From Begonia masoniana (taxonomy: Eukaryota > Streptophyta > Magnoliopsida > Cucurbitales > Begoniaceae): DNA of 64,000 bases. Location: assembly GCA_022432975.1 (NCBI GenBank), contig CM039515.1:14944583-15008582 (forward strand), written 5' to 3'. A model generated the notes under the pieces. It ran no database searches. It saw only the letters and a program-made list of their open reading frames with translations, and had not been told where the DNA came from. This document shows, in pieces, positions 35,501-45,607 of the stretch. A program made the translations under genes and the position numbers. Numbering within the stretch: position 1 is the stretch's first letter; each line of letters begins with the position of its first letter.

Positions 35501-36511
35501 CGAGATCCAGTCAATACCCAGAATCATATCGCAGCCACCAAAACGTAGAGTTCGCAATGGAAAAGTGAAGGAAAGACCTGACATACTCCATGATACTGGA
35601 TCCGACAGTTCCCTGCTTTCCAGTTTGTCCCCGTTGGCCACCGTAACTTGGGCAGATTTCCCGGCCATTGACGTTAACCGAAAATGAGATGCTAGCCACT
35701 CGTCGACAAAGCTATTAGTGCTTCCGTTGTCTATAAGAATGGAAATGGGTTGCTGTCCCAAACGTCCCGAAATTCGTACTGTGGAATTTGTGGTTTGGCC
35801 AGAAAGAGCGTGGAGGGAAACTTCAAGTGGCTCGTTTACCTGGGTGACCTCCAGTTGCTCCTCCCCAGAAGAGTCGTCAGTCGCTTCTTCGATCGGATCC
35901 ACGATGAGTGTGTTAAGCGCCCGATTTTGGCAGACATGCCCGGCGACATACTTCTCGTCGCACTTAAAACAGAGACCTAACTTGCGTTTGAGCTGTAGAT
36001 CTGTTTGGGGCCCCTTCGGAAATTGGGTGGGTGGCTTGGTGACATCAGTATTCAGGTCGCCATGGATGCGAATGTTAGGAACCTTCGGTGTCTCGGACCA
36101 ACAGGACGCAGAGGAAAAACGTGGGCCCTTTGCGGTTTTTAACGCCGATTCTTGTAAAACTGCCACCTCAATGGCTTGCTCCAACGTCTCCGATCGAGCA
36201 ATGTGAACCATGGCACGCACTTCTTCCTTCAGGCCACTAGCGAAACCAGAAACCCAAAATGAGTCTGGCATATGTGGTAGCAGTGTCTGAGCTTGAGCTT
36301 TGAGCTCCTCAAATTTCTCTAAATAGTCTTGAACGGAGCCTGTTTGTCGCACTTTATACAGAGCCTCTATAGTGTCCTCTCCGAGTTTCGTGGAAAAACG
36401 TTTACAGAGAGCTGTGGAAAATTGTTGCCAGTTAGGCCTTGGTCTGTTTGCCACCCATCCATGATACCATGCGTCAACCTTATCACCCAAAAAGAGTTCA
36501 GCCATTTCCAT
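32559..36511 (-). pseudogene. Reina-like gag-pol polyprotein; integrase core partly deleted
   Basis: A 997-codon frame (33518-36511) contains a gag domain (DAWYHGW, FSTKLGEDTIEALYKVRQTG), a zinc knuckle variant (CFKCDEKYVAGHVC, about residue 180), protease (ILIDNGSTNSF, with DSG changed to DNG), RT (LVFFDDILVNS, where YVDD-type residues read FFDD), RNase H (TDACHGGMGAVLMQ) and the integrase zinc region (HSGIQATLHRAKSLFWWP, CDTCQRC). The frame then shifts, and a second frame (32559-33638) continues with VVVDRLTKYAH, SDRDPIF (Asp), GQTERLNQ (Glu) and a chromodomain-like tail. Compared with the family, the stretch holding the first catalytic Asp (the MDF motif) is missing between the two. The element could not integrate with its own enzyme. 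Confidence 0.9.
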
Positions 36512-37236
36512 CTTCTGAATATCACTCAGGTGATGAAGCTCAAAGTATTTGTCCGCCTTTCAAATCCATTCCAACGGGTTGTCCCCGTGAAAGTTTGTAA
36601 TTTCAGCTTTGGGAATCGTGGAAGCTAGTGGGAGCCAAAATGAAGGTGTTCATCCATTGCCAATGAGGGTGAATATGGTGGAAGACGAGGAATGGGGTCC
36701 ACCCTGCTCGGTGGTGGCAGTGGTTGCAGATGAGGCGGAATCCAGGTATTAGAACCTGATGGAGCGACGGGTTCACTTCCTATAGGTCTTTTCAACAACG
36801 CTTCTCTCTGCCTAACATTGCTCGGCCCTGCCTCCGAAATGAGAGGGGAGTGACGCACGGGTTGGATACCTGGCGTTCTGGGTTACTTGCCAAGGTTTGT
36901 AGCTCCCGCCGGTCCTGTTCCCAGCTCCGACTTAGATTGTGACATCTTGGTCAGCAACGCCAACATCTCTCCTTGAGTTGTTTGTAGATCCAGAAAATTT
37001 TGGTCGGAGGTGTTCACCTTCGACGTGATACCAGTGACTGCATTCCTCAGATCTTGAATATTTTGGTTGGAGGAGTTTACCTTCGTCGCAATGCTGTTTA
37101 GAGCATTTTTCAGCTCCTGGAAGCCGTCGGTGAGCTTACGCAGACTTTCTTCATTCGATTTTGCCCACGTCTCGCCCATATCCTCCGATCGTGGTTGTCT
37201 CTGATACCACTGTTGTGAGAGAGCTAATATCGGCAA
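36512..37236 (-). pseudogene. Reina-like gag N-terminal region, broken
   Basis: Minus-strand frame from 37236 (likely start MGETWAKSNEESLRKL at about 37179) gives a coiled-coil-rich gag N-terminus with heptad-like repeats (NSIATKVNSSNQNIQDLRNA, then GITSKVNTSDQNFLDL). A TAA at 36883-36885 interrupts it; the same frame continues as a Pro-rich linker to 36625. A frameshift near 36630 and a TGA near 36559 separate it from the long gag-pol frame starting at 36511. The TGA lies where a tryptophan is usual before KADKYF. Confidence 0.8.
37197..37209 (-). other. Primer binding site of the Reina-like element
   Basis: Minus-strand TGGTATCAGAGAC, a match to the initiator-Met-tRNA PBS, one base from the LTR end. 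Confidence 0.85.
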
Positions 37237-37541
37237 AAGAATATTCTCAATATTTCTCTCACAAGCCGTTTACAGCGAAAGGATAAACAAAAAAAAAGGA
37301 CAAAACAGAAAAATATAAACGAAAAGGAAAGTTTCAGACAATTCACTCCACGTCGCACTCTCGCATTCTCTGATGTTTTTAAGGACTCTTTCTCTAATGG
37401 TTTGAATGCGTCAGCCTGCATGGACACGTCAGCAGCTCATATTCCATGCACGTGGGTTTGGGCTCGCTTGTGTTGGCTGTGGCTACGCCTCTTCTTGGTG
37501 GCCCAGTTGTGTAACCCGACCAGACCCGAGCTGCCATGACA
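37211..37541 (-). repeat. 5' LTR of the Reina-like element
   Basis: 331 bp, same ends as the left LTR. It differs mainly at about 37487-37508, where a short stretch is replaced and lengthened. Confidence 0.93.
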
Positions 37542-39074
37542 GGGCTTTCATTTCTCGGTTGGCTTTGACTCACAGTGAGGTTTGACACATTCAGGGAATT
37601 TATCTTTCCTCCTTGTTGTTGTGTTGTTTTGTTGGTTCCTCTTTTCTCTCTCGGTGAGGTTTTGTTCTTAATGAATAGATCTTTGTTCTTGAGGTTAAAA
37701 TGTTGAATTCATGGTACATTTTACCTAGGGGTAGGCAAACCTGAAACCAACCCGAGGAACCGAACCGACCCGAGGGTTCGGTTTGGGTTAGGTTCGGGTC
37801 CAAGAGGGTTCGTTTGTGTGCGGGTCGGGCTCACCAATTTGTGTTCGGGTTCGGTTCGGGTGGAAGGCAAACCCGAACCAAACCGAAAAACCGAAGGTAA
37901 ATAACAAATTAGGGTGTTGGGGAGTCCGCAATCGGCATTCGGCAATCGGCATTCGGCATTTCGGTTTAGGGCAAAAACCAAAACCTCCAGCCAGCCTAAA
38001 ATCCTCGGTGCTCCAACGGCTCCGGCAGCGACAGAACACCTCGACCCTCGTCCTCGCTCAACTCCTCCAGCCAGCCTCGACCCTCGTCGGAAAACTATGG
38101 TAAGGATGTAGTTGCAATGTGTTTGTAGTAGGGATAATTTGGGAAAAATGTTTAAATTGAGTTGAATAGCTATGAAATTCATTTGAATCCAATTCCTCCA
38201 TGACTTTGAATGTAAATCTAATGGAAGCAATGTGAGTTGAAAGGGTTCTTGTATTGTTACCAAGGATTTTCACAGGAGGCAGTATCAATTAATCATTCTA
38301 TCTGAACCTTCTTTACACGCTGCTGATCTTATCATTGCAATTAGTCATTCTATTTGCGTCTAGACTTAGTGTCAGCCTAGCCAAATGACTCGCGACCTAT
38401 CCAGACCTATCTTTGTGAAGGTGGGTTGGCTTGCAGACCGACCTTTTGAGGGAATAAATGAAGAATGCCGCTACATTTTAAAGAAAAATGCTGCGGTGTT
38501 CTTGAAAATTCAACCTATTTTTTAGCCGCTACAGTTTTCCTATCCTCTCAATTTTGCACACATATTCTAAAACTCGTCTTCAACCTATTTTGCACCGTGC
38601 AGCATCTTTCAAATCTAAATTTTACAACAAAATTTAGGGTTTCTTCTCATTATGATTATTGATTTCAAATTGTTGTTAATTTTGCAGCTCCCTGGCGTGG
38701 CCCTGCTCCCTCGTTGCTTTCGGTCTTGCTCTCTGTGCTCCAGCCTTCAGCCTCCAATCCAACAAATCAGACCTGTATGTCAGTATGTGTAATGTGTTTA
38801 TAATTTTTTATTTATGTACTAGTAAAAATTAGGGCTGTGGGAGACTCTTCGAAAATGTTGATCGAGAGCATTGTTTGCTGTTTAAAATTATAAGGTGTTT
38901 ATTTATGTAATTGTTGCTTGCTGTGAGTATGACTATTGATTGTGACATATTTGTGATATTTGATATAGAATTACTGAATTAAAGTATAGAAATTTGTGAT
39001 AGTTGCTATAGAATTGTTTGAATTTGTTTCGTTAATTGAATGATGAATATGATTGTTGTTAATTGTTTTTTAGG

Positions 39075-41146
39075 ATGGAAACTAATGTGAATGATAGTAA
39101 TCTGAAGAAAAGAAGTAGATCCAATGCTTGGGATAACTTCACTTTGGATGAAAATTGTGATGAAAATGCACCTAAAGCTAGTTGTAACCACTGTGGTCAG
39201 TCATATGCATGTCATTCTGTACGAAATGGTACTTCAAATATGACCAGACATTTAAAGGTGTGTAAAAAGTATTTGTCAAAATTGGATGTCAAACAAACAA
39301 CATTGCCTTTTTTAAAGAAGGAAAGTGGGAGGACAATGTTCTAAAGTAGCAACATTTACTCAGGTAGGGGGCGTAAAGTGATTGCTAGCATGCTAATTAA
39401 GGATGAATTGCCTATGAGAATGGTTGAATGGGAAGGATTTAAAGAATGTCTTCAATATTTTCAAAGTTCTTTTGTTATGCCTTCTCGTAGAACAGTAGCA
39501 AGAGATATTGAAGCTATATACAACAATGAAAAAAGACAGTTGAAAGAATTTATTAGTAGAAAAAGTCAAAGAGTGAGTTTAACTACTGATACTTGGACTT
39601 CAAATCAAAATATCAATTATATGGTTGTGACTGGTCATTTTATTGATGGTGATTGGAAGTTGCATAAAAAAATTTTGAATTTTGTTCAAATAGAAAATCA
39701 CAAAGGTGAAACCATTGGAAAATTACTTGAAGACTGTTTGCTGGGCTGGGGCATTGAGAATGTTTTGACCATTACTGTTGATGATGCATCATCTAATGAT
39801 ATTGCAATTTCTTGTTTGATCAAAACTTTGCGTAATTGACAGAGTTCGGTTGTTTTAGATGGAGAATTTATTCATGTTAGATGTTTTGCGCACATTTTAA
39901 ATTTGATTGTTAATGATGGGTTGAAGGAACATCAACATTCAATTAGCAGGGTACGAAAAGCTGTCAAATATATCAAATCTTCCCCAAGAAGATTACAACA
40001 TTTTAAGAATTGTGTTGACAGTTGCAAGATTGCATTTAAAGGAAATGTAACCCTGGATGTGTGCACTAGATGGAACTCTATGTATTTGATGCTAGATAAT
40101 GCTGAGAAATATGAAAAGGCTTTTGAAAAAATGAGAGAATGTGACAGCAATTTCATATCAGACCTCGATGAAGAAGGGCTTCTTACAAGCGAAGATTGGA
40201 CAAATATTCGAGTATTTTGCAAGTTTCTGAAGGTTTTTTATGACTCAACTAACACTGTTTCAGCTTCATTACATGTTACATCTAATTTGTATGTTAGTGA
40301 AGTATGTCAGTTAAAGATGATCATTCAACAACATGACATGGCTGACAATATGCTATTAAGGACAATGGCTTTAGGCATGCAGAATAAATTTGACAAGTAT
40401 TGGGGCACTTATGAAAGGTTCAATATTCTTGTCTTCGTGGCGGTCCTTCTCGATCCAAGATGCAAGTCAAAACTATTAAAACATTATCTAAGCATCTTGT
40501 TTGGGACTGATAGAGCTGCAGAGCTTATGAACAAAGTGCACAATGTAATGGAAAGACTATATTTGGATTTCAAAGGTGATTCAAATGACGGATGTCTAAC
40601 TTCAAGGGTTGAGATTCCAAAGGCAACTAATATTGCAACATTTACCTTCTTTGACAATTCTCTAGAGTTTGATACTTCTATTAATATGTCTGAAATTGAT
40701 GAGTATATGACCGAGAAACTTGAAAAATACTCAGATAGTTTAGATATATTGACATGGTGGAAGTTGAATGGCCACAAATATCTGATTCTGAGCAAAATAG
40801 CCAAAGATGTTTTCGCCATTCCAATTTCGACCGTCGCTTCAGAGTCCGCATTCAGTTGTGGTGGTCATATTGTGGACTCATCGCGTACATCTTTATTACC
40901 AACGACGGTGGAAGCTATTATTTGCACTCAAAGTTGGATCCGTTCTAAGAGTCTAACTTTGTCTGACAGTGAGTATAAAACTATTGATGAAGGTATTTCA
41001 TTTATTTTATATGAACTATTATATTGCAAATATTATTTTTATTCTTACTAGTCACTAGTTTCATATTATTGAATTTTTGTTATAGAAATTGATGCTTTAA
41101 CTCAAAGGAATGAAGAAAAAGAGAAAGATAGAGTTATAGCTAAGGT
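39075..41146 (+). pseudogene. hAT transposase, single frame with two nonsense codons
   Basis: One frame from an ATG at 39075 (just after a TTTTTTAG acceptor) to 41051 is broken only by TAA at 39342-39344 and TGA at 39837-39839. The N-terminus has a BED-type zinc finger (CNHCGQSYACHSVRNGTSNM with the downstream H...C; residues about 35-65). The core has SLTTDTWTSNQNINYMVVTG with a conserved Asp, CFAHILNLIV, and a CTRWNSMYLML box. The C-terminus (about 40700-40960) is the hAT dimerisation domain, with WWKLNGHKYLILSKIAKDVF and IPISTVASESAFSCGG. After DEG the frame probably splices at a GT (about 40989) to an exon near 41086-41146. The TGA falls at a usual tryptophan. The enzyme would cut and paste the element but is inactive here. 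Confidence 0.9.
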
Positions 41147-41583
41147 ACGATTAAGCAATTTGATCAATTTCTATTGATTTTGCATGAAGCTTTATCATTT
41201 TTGTTGTGCATTCTTAGAAAGCTGAGCTTAAGCCACCGGTTGTGTTTAAATGCCGACGTGGTCTTACTAATCGTTTCTATTTCTTCATTTTGTTAAAAGT
41301 GTTGAGAGATTACAAGCCACTTTGATGATCATTGGGACCTATTAAAATTCCGAGGAGAGATGTGGTTGTCCTTGGCCTTAGAGTATACATTCTAATGTTC
41401 AGTGGCTCTGCAAGTGGAGGGTCCCCAAATGTGGCTGTCCTTGGCCTTAGAAGTAAGCAGTGACCGATGGAATGAATGAAGAGACTCATGGCATACAAGG
41501 AATATGACGAGTCTGATCAATATAATTCAATTGTTTACTTAACTAAAGTACAGTACATGTATAGTAGCAAGCAAGTGAAAGTT

Positions 41584-44024
41584 TGTAGCGACCCTGACAC
41601 TGTACCAAATTTTCCGTACATATTTTTTTTTTCTTATACTTTAAATAAACTCTAAGCGGAATTTAAAACCGAAATCTATGTTGTAAACCGTTTAAAACAA
41701 ATTCCTTGATAACATAAAACAATTTAAAAACAATTATTTAAAACACTTAAAACCAATTAAAACAAACAAATAAAAGGGGAGGGCAAAACTGTCAAAGCCG
41801 TGACCAAAGGGGAGGGGCGATCGATCTCCTAATTCAGGAGATCGATCGCTGAAGCATCAACAGGAGGGGCGATCGATCGCCCCCTGTGCCAGCGTTCGAT
41901 CGCTGCTTCAGAAACAGGGAGGGGCGATCAGTCGCCCCTCACCCCCGTGTCCAGTCGCCTAAATCCCTCGGCGATCGAAAGCCACCCTTCGACGATCGGT
42001 AGCCTCACCCTTTTGCCATCTAGAAATGTAAAAATACTCTCTGGAATCCGAAATTCCAGAGAGCAAAACACCAGCTTTCTCATACAATTTCACATCCCTG
42101 CATATCACACTTCTATACATTCTCATTCCCTCAACATTAAAGCACTGAAACATACATTTCACTCCGCCTATCATTAAAACCGACTCAAAATACTTGTAAC
42201 ACATAACCAAATTTCATAAAACAAACTGCGTTGATATGTTTAAAACTATACTTTCCAAGCAGCTTATAAAAACAGTTATAACAGATTTCAAAGTGTTTAA
42301 AACATCAAAATGTAACTCTATCAACTATCAGATCCAAACATCCTACAATGTTCTAACTATACAACCATTTGACCGACAATTCCCAAAAACCCTCAAAACA
42401 TCTAACCATGAGTCCCACGGGTCAAAATACACCTCGACTGCGCCAACACACTCCCGCGACCATCCTCCGTCAACTGCATCACTCCTCAGGTGGAGGGATC
42501 TCATCCTCACCTATGTCGAAGTCACCTACACTATACAGACACACTATGAGATAAAAATCTCAGCAAGCTCTCATAAATGTAAATGCATGTTGTGCATATG
42601 AGTTTAGAAACCATGCAGCATTTTCTTTATCTTTACTTTGTGGGTGTCACCGAGATCTCAGCCCCCTAACCGGAGAGAGCACATCCAGCGGTCGGACTAC
42701 TCTTTCCAGCTAGAGGAGGGGAGTACACGATTACAACGCGTACAACCTTGCCTGAGCCCCATCTCGCATGACCTATATCTTTAAAACATCTTGCGAAAAT
42801 TAATTTTTTATGTTCTTTTAAAATATGTGATGCGTGAACAATTCGATATGACATAAAGTAAACATACATAATTCGTACCATCGAGACAATAAAGCAATTA
42901 AAAGTATAACCTATACAGAACTAATCCTAACTACCCAAACCAAAACAATTTAAACATACGCGTCACCAAAACTCCTCGAGACGACTTCGACGTACGGTGT
43001 AGGTCAATCGGCCAGAGAAAATCACGAGAACTTACCTCGTGTCCTTTGCAGCTCAAGCTCCGTCCACGAGCGTTGTTTGTCTGAGGCAAAACACAACATT
43101 CGCCGTTAAAACTAATTTAAGCTACTAAAGTCCAAATTAACAAAACCTTAACTAAAGAAAATTTTCTAAAGCTTTAATCCAATTCATCGAGCTATTCCAT
43201 CGAGCAATACACGCTCGGCACCTCAAACCTAAATTACGAGTTTTTTCGAAAAACCCAAAAATTCTCAAATTTAACATTTCTCCTAAATCGTCTTAACTTC
43301 GTCTGATAACGTTTAATACGTTCATTATGTCCTTAAACACGACAAATCTATAAATTTTGAATTCTAATTTACGTTTTTAAACGAAACCTAAACGAAAACC
43401 CTAACTTTAAATCAACTCGAAAATTGAAAACTAACTCTCTATAACCATAGATTCATACCTAGGGTTGTGAGAGGAGGAGAAAACACGGAAGAAACGAGAC
43501 GATCGGAGGACGAATCGGAGGTCGGAACGTTGAATCGCCGTCGGAGAACACAGAAGGCCGAGAGAAAAGAGAGAATGCTCTCTGGAGAACGATTTTCATA
43601 AATGAAAATCGTTTAAGGCATTTGCCTTTTTAATAAATTTAATTGCTTAATGACCGTTTTGCCCTTTGCACTTAATTATTTTTGTTTCGTCCTTCGTTTC
43701 GTTAATCGGCTAATTATTTGGTTTCACCCAATCTCCCTATTTCACCAATAAGTCCAACTTATTATTTGGGATTTATTAAAACTGTCCGCTCTCAAATCGG
43801 ACCTCGTTTACTATTTTTACTAACACGTCCTTTATATTACGAGAAACGTAATTACTCGAAATATAGCATTATTACTCCGAAAATTCCCGCAAATTTCTTA
43901 AAATTCCAATTAATCGTTAGGATTCTAATAACGCTTTTTTTCGTAAAACGGACTTATTTTGACATATTTACAAAAATGTCATCATATAATATAATATTAA
44001 TATCCCGTAAAACCGGGTATTACA
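41584..44024 (-). mobile_element. Gypsy solo LTR, family A copy 2 (TSD AAGTT)
   Basis: It begins TGTAGCGACC and ends CCGGGTATTACA, flanked by AAGTT (41579-41583 and 44025-44029). It is homologous to the solo LTR at 3067-5662, for example 42410-42540 against 3680-3790 and 43740-44000 against 5385-5640. It carries a CGATCG-palindrome cluster (41817-41995) that its relative lacks. Confidence 0.9.
41817..41995. repeat. CGATCGATCG palindrome cluster
   Basis: Repeated GGGGCGATCGATC, GCGATCGATCGCC and GGCGATCAGTCGCC units. They include a perfect inverted repeat with 13-bp arms (41818-41830 and 41836-41848) around a 5-bp loop. Confidence 0.85.
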
Positions 44025-44282
44025 AAGTTCCTCTGTTCCACTTACCTTTTCCTAATTCTCACTGATCATTCGCTTTCAGGTCTCTAATGATCTACAATTT
44101 TAATTGTATTTATTTCATGTTTACAAGTATGAACCGACTTGATCCGAACCGAACTTTTCGGTTCGGGTCTGTTTTAAGTTATTCAGGTTCGGGTTTGGAA
44201 ATCGGAACCCGAAACCAAAAAGGTCGGTTGTGTTCGGTCCAAAACCGAACTGAACCGATGATTGACCACCCCTAATTTTACC

Positions 44283-45470
44283 CTTTTCTTTTCTTGTAAA
44301 TTGAATCTTCTTCTTTCTGTTTTCATTTGCAGCAGTGACTTCGTATCATCTTTTTCGTTTCGAGTCATGCTTTTTGTTGTTTGCTTCACAAATGTTAGCT
44401 AGTGAATTATTTTTTAGTAGTGAGTAACAGGAATTCATTTTTACCTGGTTGGGGATTCATCTTTTCTTGGCAAGTATCTGGTCAGGTTCTAATTAGTTAG
44501 TCATCTTGGAACTGAGCCCGAACCTGTTAATAACTAAGGCCAAACCGAAAAAACCGACTATCGACTCAGGACTATTTGTTTTGTTCTGTCATCTTCGTTG
44601 TTCGCAAATCGCAATCGCAATCGCACTTCGCAGACTCGCCGTCTCTCGTCCTCGCCTGCTGTTGCCTCGCCGTCTCTCGCCCTCGCTTGCTGTTGCCTCT
44701 CTGTCTCTCGCCTGCTGTTGCCTCGCCGTCGCTCGCCATAATCTGTGTTTTTCCAGAATGTTGTGGTGAGTAGAAAAATTTGGGGTTTGTTTTTTCGGTT
44801 ATGAGGATGAAATCCAACTATTTATGTATGAAAAACGTACCTATTTTGACGTTTATTAACAATATGCTCCGTTCCCTCTCAGATCTAGTGGTTTTCTTCC
44901 ATTTACAGGGATTGTTTTTTGGTTCTGCTTAAATGGGGGTTTGCTTAAGCACCAGCATTAAAGCTGAAAGCCCATAAAATACAGGTACTCGTAGCTGCAA
45001 ACTTCATTTCCATGGCGATTTTTTTATTCAAAAAGGTCATCCTCTCTCTCTCTCCCCTCTGCCCCACAGTTTTCCTTCAGATTTGGGTTATTTCTTACCA
45101 GATGGCTTTCTTGCTAAATTTGTTCTAAAAACTTGTCTTTTCAGTTGTGGAAGATACTGATTGTTGAGACCATAAGTTGTACTACCGATGAAATTTTCTT
45201 TTCCTTTTGAAAAAAAAAAAAACAAACAAACGGGAGACCAGAATTCTGGTCCGGTTCCGGAAAAAAATTTTTGACTTATTGGTCCAAATATTTGAAAATT
45301 GAATTTTAGTGGTTCGATCTTAATCTCTCCAAAAACCGGACCGACCCGGACCACGATCACCTAAATGGCTTCCTTCCCTCGGTTTTCCTTTTATTTCCCC
45401 CTCTCTCTACACCCGATCGGAGAAGAACGAATAATCCAACTGATTTTGAATTTCAGGCGAAGAACGAAGA
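44283..45470. other. Upstream region of the GCP2 gene with hAT-like remnant and minisatellite
   Basis: At 44615-44745 imperfect repeats of CTCGCCGTCTCTCG(C/T)CCTCGC and CTGTTGCCT occur; similar GCGACGAGCG repeats are in the hAT-like stretch at 27555, so this may be hAT subterminal sequence. A second CCGG/GGTCC-rich stretch (45245-45355) resembles the same. The 5' UTR of the gene below should start somewhere near 45370-45420; no clear TATA box was identified. Confidence 0.45.
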
Positions 45471-45570
45471 ATGATGGAGATTCCAGCTACCGCTTCGACA
45501 TCTTGTCCTTCGTCTCCTCGCTGGAATCTCGAAAGGCCTTTCCTCACCGGTCGTTTTCATCAGGTTTTTC

Positions 45571-45607
<37 letters not shown>

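Larger units (their letters stand above)
32202..37541 (-). mobile_element. Complete Reina-like Ty3/gypsy chromovirus (TSD GGGCT)
   Basis: Two near-identical short LTRs (32202-32525 and 37211-37541) bound a 5.34-kb element flanked by GGGCT on both sides (32197-32201 and 37542-37546). The PBS is next to the right LTR and a purine tract next to the left one, so it reads on the minus strand. Short LTRs of about 330 bp, a gypsy domain order and a chromodomain-like C-terminus fit the Reina lineage. The LTRs differ by few substitutions (for example CGCCGC against CGTCGC near position 140) plus one short replaced segment (ACACCAAGTCGCCAGC against ACGCCTCTTCTTGGTGGCCCAG), so the insertion is fairly young. 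Confidence 0.93.
37726..44274 (+). mobile_element. hAT transposon with TIRs and 8-bp TSD ATTTTACC
   Basis: Left end TAGGGGTAGGCAA and right end (reversed) TAGGGGTGGTCAA form 13-bp terminal inverted repeats with two mismatches. ATTTTACC flanks both sides (37718-37725 and 44275-44282), the 8-bp duplication diagnostic of hAT insertion. Subterminal regions are rich in GGTTCGG-type repeats (37740-37880 and 44130-44260). The transposase gene lies at 39075 onward. A gypsy solo LTR (41584-44024) later inserted near the right end. Without it the element is about 4.1 kb. Confidence 0.94.

Noticed and set aside
35053..36206. Open frames on the plus strand opposite the Reina-like gag-pol
   Set aside because: They mirror the GC-rich coding strand of the 997-codon frame and contain no recognisable domain.
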